Below are positions 8,881 through 17,635 of a stretch of DNA of 64,000 nucleotides, piece after piece. How positions within the stretch are numbered: the stretch's first letter is position 1; every line of letters begins with the position of its first letter. Where the stretch lies: contig NZ_KB905818.1 of assembly GCF_000381025.1 (NCBI RefSeq), positions 62,001 to 126,000 on the forward strand, written 5' to 3'. The stretch comes from Streptomyces sulphureus DSM 40104. Lineage in GTDB: Bacteria; Actinomycetota; Actinomycetes; Streptomycetales; Streptomycetaceae. Under the pieces are notes generated by a model. The model did not search any database, was not told the DNA's origin, and saw only the letters and a program-made list of their open reading frames with translations. A program made the position numbers and the translations under genes.

Positions 8881-9690
8881 GTGAGCGGGACTGCGCCAGT
8901 ACTCGTCACGGGCGGAACCGGAACATTGGGCAGGGCTGTCGTGCACGCCTTCAGCGAACAGGGGCGTCCCGTGCGGGTGTTGAGCCGACGGGCATGCAAA
9001 GTGGGAGACGCGCAGGCGACAGGTGTCGACAGCGGGAACGATCTCCAATGGGCCACAGGAAACCTCGTCACAGGCGAGGGAGTGTCCGCGGCGCTCGACG
9101 GAGTGGGCCTGATCGTCAACTGCGCCACGACGCTGGGGCGAAGAGACCTTCGAGCGACCCGCTGCCTCGTCGAAGCGGCCCGCCGCGGTGGAGCACCGCC
9201 GCTCATCCACGTGTCCATCGTCGGCGTTGACCGGGTGCCGCTCGGCTACTACCGCACCAAGGCGGAGACCGAACGGATCGTCCAGGACTCCGGTCTGCCC
9301 TGGACAGTGCAGCGTGCCACTCAATTCCACGATCTCGTCGCCCAGATCACGACGATGCAGCGCCGGGTACCGCTCACGTTCGCCCCATCGGGAGTACGGT
9401 TCCAGCCCATCGACGTCCGTGATGTCGCCCTGCGTCTCGTGGAACTGGCGGCCCGAGAGCCGTCCGGGCACGTGGACGACATCGGTGGGCCCGAGGTGCT
9501 TGGCGCCGTGGACATTGCTCAGCGCACGCTCCGCCGGGAGGGCGGTGGACGGGTCGTGCCGGTGCGTGTTCCGGGCCGGATCTTTCGGGCCTACCGTGCA
9601 GGGGGAAATCTCGCTCCTCAGCATCGCTACGGCCGACGGACCTACGACGCCTACCTCGACGAGCGCTTCGGCTTGCCCGGGCACGGGTAG
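8881..9690 (+). CDS. NAD(P)-binding NmrA/SDR-like protein
   Basis: A 269-residue atypical short-chain dehydrogenase. It opens with a Rossmann nucleotide-binding motif, TGGTGTLGRAVV (residues about 10-21), and has the YYRTK segment (about residues 121-125) expected of the Tyr-x-x-x-Lys region, followed by a C-terminal part typical of NmrA/complex I NDUFA9-like reductases. I chose the GTG at 8881 because GGGGAGG lies about 8 nt upstream and the Rossmann strand starts at residue 6. Substrate and pathway are not evident; it stands alone between nrdJ and a YdbC-like gene, with only a short gap to the latter. Confidence 0.8.
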   Translation: MSGTAPVLVTGGTGTLGRAVVHAFSEQGRPVRVLSRRACKVGDAQATGVDSGNDLQWATGNLVTGEGVSAALDGVGLIVNCATTLGRRDLRATRCLVEAARRGGAPPLIHVSIVGVDRVPLGYYRTKAETERIVQDSGLPWTVQRATQFHDLVAQITTMQRRVPLTFAPSGVRFQPIDVRDVALRLVELAAREPSGHVDDIGGPEVLGAVDIAQRTLRREGGGRVVPVRVPGRIFRAYRAGGNLAPQHRYGRRTYDAYLDERFGLPGHG

Positions 9691-9837
9691 TCGGTTCCCT
9701 TCTGCAGCGTACGGGCGTCTTCGGGGCGTCCACGCGACGCTCGCTGTGCCCCTGGTGACGGCGAGGCCAAACTTGGCACGCTGACCAGGGAGTTGGTGCT
9801 CTCTGCGGTATCCGTCAACCTGCAACCGGTATGGCCG

Positions 9838-9843
9838 TACGAT
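9838..9843 (+). promoter_or_regulatory. -10 box for a leaderless transcript
   Basis: TACGAT is followed by exactly 6 nt and then the GTG at 9850. No Shine-Dalgarno sequence precedes that GTG, so the mRNA probably begins at the start codon. Confidence 0.6.
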
Positions 9844-9849
9844 GGCGCG

Positions 9850-10458
9850 GTGCTGGTCAAGTGGATGCGCTGCACCGTCGTCGACCGTCCGGGCTTCGAG
9901 CGGGGGCAGCGAAAGTGGGCCGGGCTGCTCGGGGAACCGGGGTTCCGGGGACAGGGCGGCGGTTGGAGCAGAGCAAGGGAAGGGGTCGCGCACGTCTTCG
10001 GGTTCTGGGAGAGCCGTGCGTTCTACGACTCCTTCATGGCGCGCTCGCACGATCGTCTGCACGCCGCCCAGGTCGGTACGTACAAGGATCTCCAGGTACG
10101 GCTCTTCGAGTACCGCTTCGACGTGAAGACGGGCTTCCGGCCCGTCTTCACGGACGCCGACCTGTTGCGGGTGGCCCACTCGCAGGTGCGTCACGACCGG
10201 ATCGAGCATTACACGGCGATGCAGGAGAAGGTCTGGAATCCGGCGATGGCGGGGTCGCCCGGAATGCTGCGCGGCGTGTTCGCGCAGGCGCAGACCGAGG
10301 ACGAATTCCTCGTGCTGTCCATGTGGGATTCGACGGCCGAGCACGGTAAGTACCGCGAGGAGCGCATGGAGCGCCTTGCGTTCCGTACCCAGTTCGGTGC
10401 GGACGTGAGCAAGGTTGCCGGCGACGTGATCGATCTCGAGCCGAGCTGGACGGTCTGA
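9850..10458 (+). CDS. YdbC-like (DUF4937) conserved protein
   Basis: A 202-residue conserved actinobacterial protein starting LVKWMRCTV. Its layout of two similar halves (residues about 1-95 and 105-195), each with an aromatic-rich strand-helix pattern such as FGFWESRAFYDSF and LSMWDSTAEHGKY, suggests a tandem ferredoxin-like (antibiotic-monooxygenase or ABM-like) fold. Biochemical role is unknown. The GTG at 9850 is preferred over the ATG-like codon upstream at 9793 because residues before it are unlike the family and because a TANNNT box sits 6 nt before it. It is 28 nt upstream of the histidine phosphatase gene, which has its own -10. Confidence 0.75.
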   Translation: MLVKWMRCTVVDRPGFERGQRKWAGLLGEPGFRGQGGGWSRAREGVAHVFGFWESRAFYDSFMARSHDRLHAAQVGTYKDLQVRLFEYRFDVKTGFRPVFTDADLLRVAHSQVRHDRIEHYTAMQEKVWNPAMAGSPGMLRGVFAQAQTEDEFLVLSMWDSTAEHGKYREERMERLAFRTQFGADVSKVAGDVIDLEPSWTV

Positions 10459-10473
10459 GCCCGGCTGCTGACC

Positions 10474-10479
10474 TACGGT
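10474..10479 (+). promoter_or_regulatory. -10 box for a leaderless transcript
   Basis: TACGGT lies 6 nt before the ATG at 10486, and no ribosome binding site is present. Confidence 0.55.
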
Positions 10480-10485
10480 GGGCGT

Positions 10486-11145
10486 ATGGCCCGACCGCGC
10501 CGCATCGTGCTCCTCCGTCACGGGGAGTCCGAGGGCAACAACGACGACAGCGTCTACGAGCGCGTCCCCGACCACGCACTGGCGCTCACCGAGCGCGGAC
10601 AGCAGCAGGCGAGGGATGCGGGGAAGCGCCTGCGCGAGCAGATCGGCGCCGAGGGCGTCTCGGTGTACGTCTCCCCTTACCGACGCACCCACCAGACGCT
10701 CACGGCGTTGGGCCTCGACTCGTCGCTCATGCGGGTACGAGAGGAACCGCGCCTGCGCGAACAGGACTGGGGGAACTGGCAGGAGCGTCAGGACGTGCGC
10801 GACCAGAAGGCGTACCGCGACGCCTACGGGCACTTCTTCTACCGCTTCGCTCAGGGTGAGTCCGGCGCCGACGTCTACGACCGGGTCGGTGCCTTTTTGG
10901 AAAGCTTGTGGCGTAGCTTCGAGAACCCCGACCATCCGCCCAACGTTCTCCTCGTCACCCACGGGCTGACGATGCGGCTCTTCTGCATGCGCTGGTTGCA
11001 CTGGAGCGTGGCGGAGTTCGAGTCGCTCTCCAACCCGGACAACGGCGAGGCCCGGTCGCTCCTCCTCGAGCGTGACGGCCGCTACCACCTCGACCGGCCC
11101 TTCGAAAAATGGCGCACCCCGCGCCCCTACGGACCCCGTGTATGA
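10486..11145 (+). CDS. Histidine phosphatase (phosphoglycerate mutase-like)
   Basis: A 219-residue member of the histidine phosphatase superfamily. The catalytic motif LLRHGES places the phospho-acceptor at H12 after R11; a second arginine is in SPYRRT and the second histidine is in LLVTHGLTMR (about residue 165), completing the phosphate pocket. The core is GpmB/CobC-like, but the fragment FEKWRTP near the end and the long DVRDQKAYRD insertion fit a general phosphatase rather than a glycolytic mutase. Substrate is unknown. It lies downstream of the YdbC-like gene and upstream of rnhB with separate promoters. Confidence 0.88.
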   Translation: MARPRRIVLLRHGESEGNNDDSVYERVPDHALALTERGQQQARDAGKRLREQIGAEGVSVYVSPYRRTHQTLTALGLDSSLMRVREEPRLREQDWGNWQERQDVRDQKAYRDAYGHFFYRFAQGESGADVYDRVGAFLESLWRSFENPDHPPNVLLVTHGLTMRLFCMRWLHWSVAEFESLSNPDNGEARSLLLERDGRYHLDRPFEKWRTPRPYGPRV

Positions 11146-11390
11146 GGCGGGAACGGCGGCAGGAAGCACAGTGCCGGCCGGTTGCCTGCTCGCCGGCTCG
11201 GGATGCCCCGTGCGGAAGACGCGCCCCGCTCTCGCCGACCGCAGGGTGCTTTCCTTGCGGGGCAGGACAGGTGGATCAACCCCGCGTACAAGGTCTCTCC
11301 TCGAGGAGACCCCGCGTGCCGAAGTCCCGTGCCACAGGCGTCTCCTGGAGAAGAGGCAGGGGTGGGTGAGCGCGTCGAATCGGGAGCGGA

Positions 11391-11396
11391 TACGCT
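11391..11396 (+). promoter_or_regulatory. Candidate -10 box of rnhB
   Basis: TACGCT lies 10 nt before the rnhB ATG, implying a leader of only a few nucleotides and no room for a ribosome binding site. Confidence 0.45.
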
Positions 11397-11406
11397 GACT
11401 GCCGCC

Positions 11407-12090
11407 ATGCCGTACGAGCCTCCGACGCACCGCATCGAACGATCGATCCGTGCCACCTCCCAAGCCAGGATCATCGCGGGAGTCGATGAGGTCGGCCGCG
11501 GGGCCTGGGCCGGACCGGTCGCCGTGTGCGCGACGGTCACGGGGCTGCGTCGGCCGCCGGAAGGGCTCACGGACTCCAAGCTGCTCACCGAGAAGCGCCG
11601 CACAGTGCTGGCGGACGAGCTGGTGCGGTGGGTCACCGCATTCGGCTTGGGGTACGCGTCGGCTGAGGAGATCGACGAACTCGGGATGACGGCGGCCCAG
11701 CGCCTCGCCGCCACCCGCGCACTCGAATCGCTTCCGGAGCGACCGGAGGCGGTGATCCTCGACGGTAAGCACGACTACCTCGGCCCGCCCTGGAACGTGC
11801 GCACCGTCATAAAGGGCGACCAGTCCTGCGTGCCGGTCGCGGCCGCCTCGGTGATCGCCAAGGTGCGGAGGGACGAGCTGATGGCCCAACTCGGCTCTGC
11901 ACACCTCGACTTCTGCTTTGCGGACAACGCCGGCTACCCCTCGCCCGTGCACCGTGCCGCCCTCGAAGAGCACGGACCCACGCCGTACCACCGATTGTCC
12001 TGGTCGTACATGGATGGGCTGCCGCGTTGGAAGCATCTGAAGCGGAACAGGATCGAGCCTGAACCATCGGAGCAGATCGGCCTTTTCTGA
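11407..12090 (+). CDS. rnhB: Ribonuclease HII
   Basis: A 227-residue RNase HII that cuts RNA in RNA-DNA hybrids and at single ribonucleotides in DNA. The acidic active site is visible: Asp and Glu in AGVDEVGRGAWAGP (about residues 22-35), Asp in LTDSKLL and Asp in AVILDGKHDYLG. The ATG at 11407 gives a family-typical length; the frame is open upstream but that part is low-complexity. RNase HII acts after misincorporation of ribonucleotides, which fits its location some 3 kb from ribonucleotide reductase, although the two are not co-transcribed. Confidence 0.95.
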   Translation: MPYEPPTHRIERSIRATSQARIIAGVDEVGRGAWAGPVAVCATVTGLRRPPEGLTDSKLLTEKRRTVLADELVRWVTAFGLGYASAEEIDELGMTAAQRLAATRALESLPERPEAVILDGKHDYLGPPWNVRTVIKGDQSCVPVAAASVIAKVRRDELMAQLGSAHLDFCFADNAGYPSPVHRAALEEHGPTPYHRLSWSYMDGLPRWKHLKRNRIEPEPSEQIGLF

Positions 12091-12207
12091 ACTCGAAGAA
12101 CCCGCAGTATGAAGCCTGATAGCCGCGAACTCAGCGCCAGGAGTGTGCCGAGAAACTTGGCCGCCCCGCCCACGCGCCACCTGTCCGCGTTTGATAGACA
12201 TCACACC

Positions 12208-12828
12208 ATGCCTCTCACCCCTGAGGAGCCACAGATTTCCGAGAGTGTCCCGGGCCCCCGCAGCGCAGCAGGGTCCGCCAGTACATCGCAGGTTGCCTCT
12301 TCCGCAGCGGTCCCCGGACCCAGGTCGGCCTCGCGTCCCGCGCCACACAGTGCAGAGTGCAGGCAGCGGGCTGAGCCCCGGCGGACCGGAGGCCGCCAGG
12401 GAGGTCGCTCGGCCGGAAAGCCGGCGTCGACTGCCGCGGACCAGCAGAAGGCCGCGCAGATCCACCTGCGGGAGGCCACCGAGGCCACCGCAGTCGAGGT
12501 GGCTGACGAGGTGGTCGACTCCCTCCTCGACGAAGGCCGATCCCCGGACGACGTGCTCGTCCTCACGACCGGTGAGTCCCACCCCTGGACCCAGCACGAA
12601 CTCTCCTTCGGTGAGGACGCCTACTGGCGCCAACAGACGGAGAGCGAGGACGTGTTCTTCGCCGAAGCGTCCGCTACCGAGCATCTCAGGTCTCGGGGGG
12701 TGGTGGTCCTCGCCGTCAACGGAGGCAGCGACGCGCAGGCGGCTGCTGCGCTTCCCGCAGCTTTGGGCAAGGCTCACGACACCCTGATCGTGTGCGGGGA
12801 CCCGCAGCGGTTGCGCGCGCTGCTGTGA
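12208..12828 (+). CDS. Orphan protein resembling a degenerate UvrD-helicase C-terminus
   Basis: A 206-residue protein. The first 80 residues are Ser/Pro/Ala/Arg-rich and disordered. Residues about 85-206 follow the order of motifs found at the end of UvrD/Rep helicases: a helix-strand segment with LLDEG then VLVLTTGES; EDVFFAEA-EHLRSRGVVVLAVNG, which resembles motif V; and LGKAHDTLIVCGDPQRLR, which resembles motif VI. The motif VI arginines normally seen in this position are Lys and His here, so ATP hydrolysis is not expected, and no Walker A exists. From memory, stand-alone UvrD-tail proteins occur in this position in other Streptomyces. The ATG at 12208 is chosen as the first start giving coding-like sequence; earlier in-frame starts are possible. 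Function is unknown. Confidence 0.6.
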   Translation: MPLTPEEPQISESVPGPRSAAGSASTSQVASSAAVPGPRSASRPAPHSAECRQRAEPRRTGGRQGGRSAGKPASTAADQQKAAQIHLREATEATAVEVADEVVDSLLDEGRSPDDVLVLTTGESHPWTQHELSFGEDAYWRQQTESEDVFFAEASATEHLRSRGVVVLAVNGGSDAQAAAALPAALGKAHDTLIVCGDPQRLRALL

Positions 12829-12953
12829 TCCGACGGCGCCCGCTGTTCGGGCAGGCCGTGGCAGTGTCTGCTGCTTCGGTCCGCCGCTCGTACCGGCGGG
12901 GCCGTGCGGTCTCCGATCCGTCGTGACCGGCCGGAAGGTGGAACTCAGGCCCG

Positions 12954-13538
12954 TCAGGCAGTGTGCTCTCCCGTACGCGGCTCGAGGGCACCGGCCGGGC
13001 TGACCGTCGTCTCGCCTCCCGAGGGGACAGTTGCGTGCGGGTGCCGACCGCCGCGCTCTTCTCCGAAGACCTGCCAACCGCCGGGTGTGACGGTTACGTA
13101 GGCGCCGCACCGCAGCCCGTGCAGCGTGCAGGCGTCGCGGAGTCCCCACATCCACGCGCCGTCCAGTTCGGTCCAGCGATGGTCTCCGCTGCGGTAGCAG
13201 ACGAGGATCGCCGTCCGTAGGGGCACGCGTCGGCGCAGGTCGTGCGGTATCACTCGGCGCAACCTGACGAGCAGAGCGTTGCGGAACTCCCAGCCGTCGG
13301 GGTGTTCCGTCCGGTGTCCGAACGACGCGCTGGCCACGAGCCGTTCGTCCGGGTCCAGCACACCTACGATCACAGTGGAGAGCGCGGTGCCGTGCCTTTC
13401 GCAGAGCTCCCTGATCATCTCCCGCGGGTTGCGCAGCAGCGGGATGCCGGCCGACGACCACTCGGCGGGCTCCAGGGCACGACTCAGCCTGGAGGCGGAG
13501 TCGGTGGTTGGCGGCGGGGGAGTGAATCCGAAAGTCAC
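12954..13538 (-). CDS. Conserved hypothetical protein
   Basis: A 194-residue protein of unknown function, soluble, with no signal peptide or membrane segment. The GTG at 13538 is preceded by an excellent ribosome binding site (GGAGGGAGG). Residues about 35-160 look like an alpha/beta domain: STVIVGVLDPDERLVA, HDLRRRVPLRTAILVCYRSG and GLRCGAYVTVTPGGWQVFGE. The first part is faintly reminiscent of JAB/RadC-like folds but the metal-binding histidines are not evident, so I do not assign it. It is downstream of recQ on the same strand with a 254-nt gap. Confidence 0.7.
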   Translation of the reverse strand: MTFGFTPPPPTTDSASRLSRALEPAEWSSAGIPLLRNPREMIRELCERHGTALSTVIVGVLDPDERLVASASFGHRTEHPDGWEFRNALLVRLRRVIPHDLRRRVPLRTAILVCYRSGDHRWTELDGAWMWGLRDACTLHGLRCGAYVTVTPGGWQVFGEERGGRHPHATVPSGGETTVSPAGALEPRTGEHTA

Positions 13539-13792
13539 GGTCCTCCCTCCGTCCAGTGGGCGCTACCAATTCTCCTGTGGGCCAAGCCACTCGGCAACGG
13601 CGATACTTCAGCTCCGAACACTTACGTGTCCGACGGTGCATACGCAGGTGCGCCCCTTGGCGAACAACTGTCAGCGATAGGGGGCCGGTTGGGACCGAGC
13701 GTCCGTATCCCCGTGCCCAGCGGAAGACGGCTGCCAGCGTGTGCGCCGCCTGCCGGAGGCTCCTCAGTCCCATCCGACTCTTCTCCCTTTGC

Positions 13793-15976
13793 TCAGCTCT
13801 GGATGCCGAGCACCAGAGGCAGTACTGCCTCGGCACCCGCCTTGCGAAGCAGCCTTCCGCCGACTGCCAGCGTCCATCCGGTCTCGGTGTAGTCGTCGAC
13901 GAGCAGCACGGGGCCTCCGGCCTTCGCCACGGCGTCGGCCGTCGCCGCGGGGAGCTGCATGGCTCCTTCGAGAGTCCGCACTCTTTGTGCGCTGTTGCTC
14001 CGTGGTGGGACGCCGGCCTCGTATGCGGTGGCGACGGTCCCGAGCAAGGGCATCCGACCTATCGAAGCGACTCGCTCCGCGAGCGAGCGCACGAGTTGCG
14101 GTCTCGATGTCGACTCGACACCGACCACGCCGACCGGACGCCGAGGGGCCTCTGCCTCCCCGGATGCCCAACCTCCGGGGCCCTTCGCCCACTCGGTGAG
14201 CACGGAGACGACGGCGTCGAGAACGTCGTCGGGCACGGGAGCGTCCGAGGCCTGCGGGGCGACCATCGGACGAAGACGATTGCCCCAGCCGATGTCCGAG
14301 AGACGGCCCAGGGCCCTGCCCGCTTCTGTCCTCTCCGTTTCCGGGATCTTGCCTTTCAGTTCGAGACCGATCGACGGAAGGCCCGTGGGCCACATCTTCC
14401 GCGGTTCCACCTCCACGCCGGGACGGTGGAGTTCACCGCGTGCCGCGGCAAGCGTGGATGCGGAGATCTCGGGTGAAAAGCGGGGCGCGGTGCAGTTGTC
14501 GCAGCGTCCGCAGGGAGCCGCGTGATCGTCGTCGAGGAGGCGGCGCAGGAACTCCATGCGACAGGCCGAGGTGCGTGCGTACTCCTGCATCGCCTCCTGC
14601 TCGGTCTCACGTTGCCGCGCGATCCAGGCGTACCGCTCGGCGTCGTAGGTCCAGGGCGCGCCCGTGGAGGTCCAGCCGCCGCGGACCTTCCGCACGGCGC
14701 CGTCCACGTCGAGCACCTTGAGCATCATCTCCAACCTGCCGCGCCGCAGGTCGACTTGCGGCTCGAGAGCCGGCAGGGACATCGGGCCCGGCGCTTCCTC
14801 CAGAACACCGAGAGTCCTTCGGACCTGTTCTTCGGGCGGAAAGGCCAGAGAGGCAAAGTACTTCCAGATCGACCGGTCCTCCTTGCCGGGCAGCAGCAGC
14901 ACCTCGGCGTGGTCGACGCCTCGTCCGGCCCTGCCCACCTGCTGGTAGTAAGCGATGGGCGAGGAGGGGGAGCCGACGTGCAGGACGAATCCGAGGTCCG
15001 GTTTGTCGAAGCCCATCCCGAGCGCCGAGGTGGCGACGAGCGCCTTGACCCGGTTGGCGAGAAGGTCGGCTTCCGCTGCCTCGCGGTCGGCTCCCTCCGT
15101 GCGGCCCGTGTAGGCGGCCACCGGATACCCGCGGCTCCGAAGAAAGGCCGCTACTTCCTCGGCCGCCGAGACGGTGAGCGTGTAGACGATGCCGCTACCG
15201 GGGAGCTCGGCGAGGTGGTCGGCGAGCCATGCCAAGCGGTGTGCGGCATCGGGGAGTTCGAGAACGCCGAGGCTGAGGCTGTCACGCTCCAGCGTTCCCC
15301 TGAGGATCAAGGGGGCGCTCTCTTCCGGAGAAGCGGTGCCCGAGGGGTCGACACCGGTACCGAGTTGCTCCGCGACGTCGGCCGTGACGCGTGAGTTCGC
15401 CGTGGCGGTGGTGGCGAGGACCGGGACGCCTGCCGGCATTTCGGCGAGGACCGTCCGCAGCCTCCGGTAGTCCGGACGGAAGTCGTGCCCCCAGTCGGAA
15501 ATGCAGTGGGCCTCGTCCACGACGAGGAGGCCCGTGGACGCGGTGAGCTCGGAGAGGGGGCCGTCGCGGAACTGGGGATTGTTGAGCCGCTCCGGGCTGA
15601 TCAGCAGGACGTCGACCGCGCCCTCGGCGATCTCCGCGTGCACTTCTTCCCATTCCTCGGGGTTGGCGGAGTTGATCGTCCGCGCTGTGATACCGGCTCG
15701 GGCGGCTGCGGCGACCTGATCCCGCATGAGTGCGAGGAGAGGCGAGACGAGCACGGTGGGACCGCGGCCACGACGCCGTAGGAGGGCCGTTGCTACGAAG
15801 TAGACGGCGGACTTCCCCCATCCCGTGCGCTGCACCACGAGGGCCCGGCGCCCCTCTTCCACGAGCGCCTGGACCGCGCGCCACTGGTCCTCTCGCAGGC
15901 GGCCCTCGCCCTCCGGCTTGCCCACGAGCCGTGAAAGCACGGAGTCGGCTTCGTTGCGCAGGTCTGTCTCAGTCAT
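13793..15976 (-). CDS. recQ: RecQ-family ATP-dependent DNA helicase with phosphoribosyltransferase-like C-terminus
   Basis: A 727-residue 3'-5' DNA helicase. Walker A is TGWGKS at 51-56, the DEAH box is at 154-157 followed by the RecQ signature CISDWGHDFR, and the second helicase domain includes ATSALGMGFDKPD and QVGRAGRG. Four cysteines at about 470-495 (ACRMEF then CGRCDNC) form the RecQ zinc site. After that, instead of the usual winged-helix plus HRDC, the last roughly 155 residues end in VLLVDDYTETGWT (690-702), the PRPP-binding loop pattern of ComF-type phosphoribosyltransferases. This fusion is known to me only in outline from actinobacterial RecQ-like proteins. The gene is divergent from the DUF4192 gene and has 130 nt between starts. 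Confidence 0.93.
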   Translation of the reverse strand: MTETDLRNEADSVLSRLVGKPEGEGRLREDQWRAVQALVEEGRRALVVQRTGWGKSAVYFVATALLRRRGRGPTVLVSPLLALMRDQVAAAARAGITARTINSANPEEWEEVHAEIAEGAVDVLLISPERLNNPQFRDGPLSELTASTGLLVVDEAHCISDWGHDFRPDYRRLRTVLAEMPAGVPVLATTATANSRVTADVAEQLGTGVDPSGTASPEESAPLILRGTLERDSLSLGVLELPDAAHRLAWLADHLAELPGSGIVYTLTVSAAEEVAAFLRSRGYPVAAYTGRTEGADREAAEADLLANRVKALVATSALGMGFDKPDLGFVLHVGSPSSPIAYYQQVGRAGRGVDHAEVLLLPGKEDRSIWKYFASLAFPPEEQVRRTLGVLEEAPGPMSLPALEPQVDLRRGRLEMMLKVLDVDGAVRKVRGGWTSTGAPWTYDAERYAWIARQRETEQEAMQEYARTSACRMEFLRRLLDDDHAAPCGRCDNCTAPRFSPEISASTLAAARGELHRPGVEVEPRKMWPTGLPSIGLELKGKIPETERTEAGRALGRLSDIGWGNRLRPMVAPQASDAPVPDDVLDAVVSVLTEWAKGPGGWASGEAEAPRRPVGVVGVESTSRPQLVRSLAERVASIGRMPLLGTVATAYEAGVPPRSNSAQRVRTLEGAMQLPAATADAVAKAGGPVLLVDDYTETGWTLAVGGRLLRKAGAEAVLPLVLGIQS

Positions 15977-16106
15977 GGCCCCATGGAACCCGAGACGACC
16001 GACACCCCGCCAACCGCCCTTGTGGATAACTACTGATTGGTGCGATCTATACGATCAATGCAGCTTGCTGGGGATAACGCACGACATTAATCCCGGCCTT
16101 CGGTGC

Positions 16107-17348
16107 ATGCTGCCGCCCATGGACTTCGACCCCGCGAAACCTGCCCCAGCCGCAGGCAACACCGAAGAAGCACGCCACCCAACCCCTGACCACATCGGCA
16201 GCGGAGGCCGAACGGGACCCCTCACGCTGCCCCAGCTCGCGGAAGTGCTCCCGTACCTGCTCGGCTTCTTCCCCGACGACTCGGTCGTCCTCCTGAGAAC
16301 CGCACCCGGCGACGGCGGCATCGCCGGAGCCCTCAGGGCTGACCTGCCGCCCGAAGAAGCCGAACCCCGTTCCTTCGCCTCGGCGTTCGCCGAGTCGGTG
16401 TCCCCGGAAGAGGCCGATGCGGAGGCGTTGACCGGTCGCCTGCCGGACGCCGGAAGTGCCGTCCTCCTCCTCTGCCGTGACCCTGGAAAGGACGAGCGGC
16501 CGCGTGCGGTACGCCGAAGGCTCAGCCCCCTCGCGGAGGCGCTCCGGCGAGCGTGCGAAGCGCGTGGGGTTCCCGTGGCGGAAGTGGGCGGAGTCTCAGC
16601 CGGTCGCTGCTGGTCCTTCCTCTGCTCCCGTGCGGACTGCTGTCCTCCGGACGGCAACCACGTTGCGCCCAAGGGGTCTTCGACTTCTCCCATCGCAGCG
16701 GCAGCCGTCTACGAGGGCTTCCCTGTCCCCGAACGGAGAAGCCTGCTGGAGCTCAGGTTCGCCCCGCTGGCAGCTCCTGCCCACGAGGCCCAGGAAGCGG
16801 CCCTGCACAAAGCCGAGGCCGAAGTGAGCACGGCCGCCGCGGACCGGTCGGCTTCCGAGAAGGACCGGGTCGAATCCGTCGGCCTGGGGCTGCGCCTTCT
16901 CCACCGCTTCGTCGCCTCGCCTCCGAGAGCTCTGGCGGACGAACAGGCCGACGCCCATGACGACGTGCTCCTCGCCCCGCACGAGGCGGCACGCCTCATC
17001 GTGGGACTGCAGAACGAGGGCATGCGCAGGTGCGCGGCCGACTGGGTGGGCGGCTCGATCACGCTCGGCGCCGGTCGGCTGTGGAGGGCGCTCGCGAGGC
17101 GCTGCGTCGGCCCGTACGCACGCTTGGCGGTACCGCTGCTGGCGCTCGCAGGGTGGACCTCCTGGCTCTCCGGGGACCTCACGGGTTCACGGATCGCCAG
17201 CAGCCTCGCGCTACGACGCGACCCCGGGTACCCCTTCGCGATCCTCGTCCACCAGGTCTGCAACCGGGGCCTCGATCCGGCACCGTTTCTCCGCTCCTGG
17301 CCGCAGCCCCCTCATGGCGACGGGACCGGGGAAGAGGCTGCGATCTGA
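16107..17348 (+). CDS. DUF4192 domain protein
   Basis: A 413-residue actinobacterial protein of the DUF4192 family. Family marks are TLPQLAEVLPYLLGFFPDDSVV near residue 36-57 and the cysteine-containing stretch RCWSFLCSRADCCPP around residue 170-185, then a helical C-terminal half. No membrane segment is seen. Its function is unknown. The ATG at 16107 is used; the ATG at 16119 is an equally possible start. It is divergent from recQ, with which it is often adjacent as I recall, and followed after 287 nt by the NrtR-like regulator. Confidence 0.85.
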   Translation: MLPPMDFDPAKPAPAAGNTEEARHPTPDHIGSGGRTGPLTLPQLAEVLPYLLGFFPDDSVVLLRTAPGDGGIAGALRADLPPEEAEPRSFASAFAESVSPEEADAEALTGRLPDAGSAVLLLCRDPGKDERPRAVRRRLSPLAEALRRACEARGVPVAEVGGVSAGRCWSFLCSRADCCPPDGNHVAPKGSSTSPIAAAAVYEGFPVPERRSLLELRFAPLAAPAHEAQEAALHKAEAEVSTAAADRSASEKDRVESVGLGLRLLHRFVASPPRALADEQADAHDDVLLAPHEAARLIVGLQNEGMRRCAADWVGGSITLGAGRLWRALARRCVGPYARLAVPLLALAGWTSWLSGDLTGSRIASSLALRRDPGYPFAILVHQVCNRGLDPAPFLRSWPQPPHGDGTGEEAAI

Positions 17349-17594
17349 CCACGTGCCGGCGATCCTATGCGGTTTTGACGCATGACCAACGTCCGTAGTC
17401 GGCAGGCGAATTGGCCGATCCAGCAGATGAGAAGGGCGGCTCCGATGTGCTCTCACCTCGTGCAGTCCCTCGGGGCCGCACAGCCTCAACCACCGCTGCA
17501 CCCAACGCATTACACAGTTCACGGAGCGGAGACCGCCCACTCCCGATGCGATCCCCGATTGCTGCCGCCGTTCCGGGGTCGATCGGGCGTTCCC

Positions 17595-17606
17595 AAACGC
17601 CTGTTT
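17595..17606. promoter_or_regulatory. Candidate operator upstream of the NrtR-like gene
   Basis: AAAC-GCCT-GTTT is a short inverted repeat located where a -35 element would be, 18 nt before the TAGGAT -10. NrtR proteins bind palindromes upstream of their targets, so autoregulation is possible, but the repeat is short. Confidence 0.3.
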
Positions 17607-17623
17607 ATCGTCAGTGCGACGAC

Positions 17624-17629
17624 TAGGAT
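17624..17629 (+). promoter_or_regulatory. -10 box for a leaderless transcript
   Basis: TAGGAT lies 6 nt before the ATG at 17636; no Shine-Dalgarno sequence is present. Confidence 0.6.
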
Positions 17630-17635
17630 CGAGCC

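Noticed and set aside
5185..13836. A minus-strand frame with no stop codon for 2883 codons
   Set aside because: It lies antisense to nrdJ, the SDR-like gene, YdbC, the phosphatase, rnhB and others; it has no family-like motifs and no start context. Long antisense frames are common in very GC-rich coding DNA because stop codons are rare.
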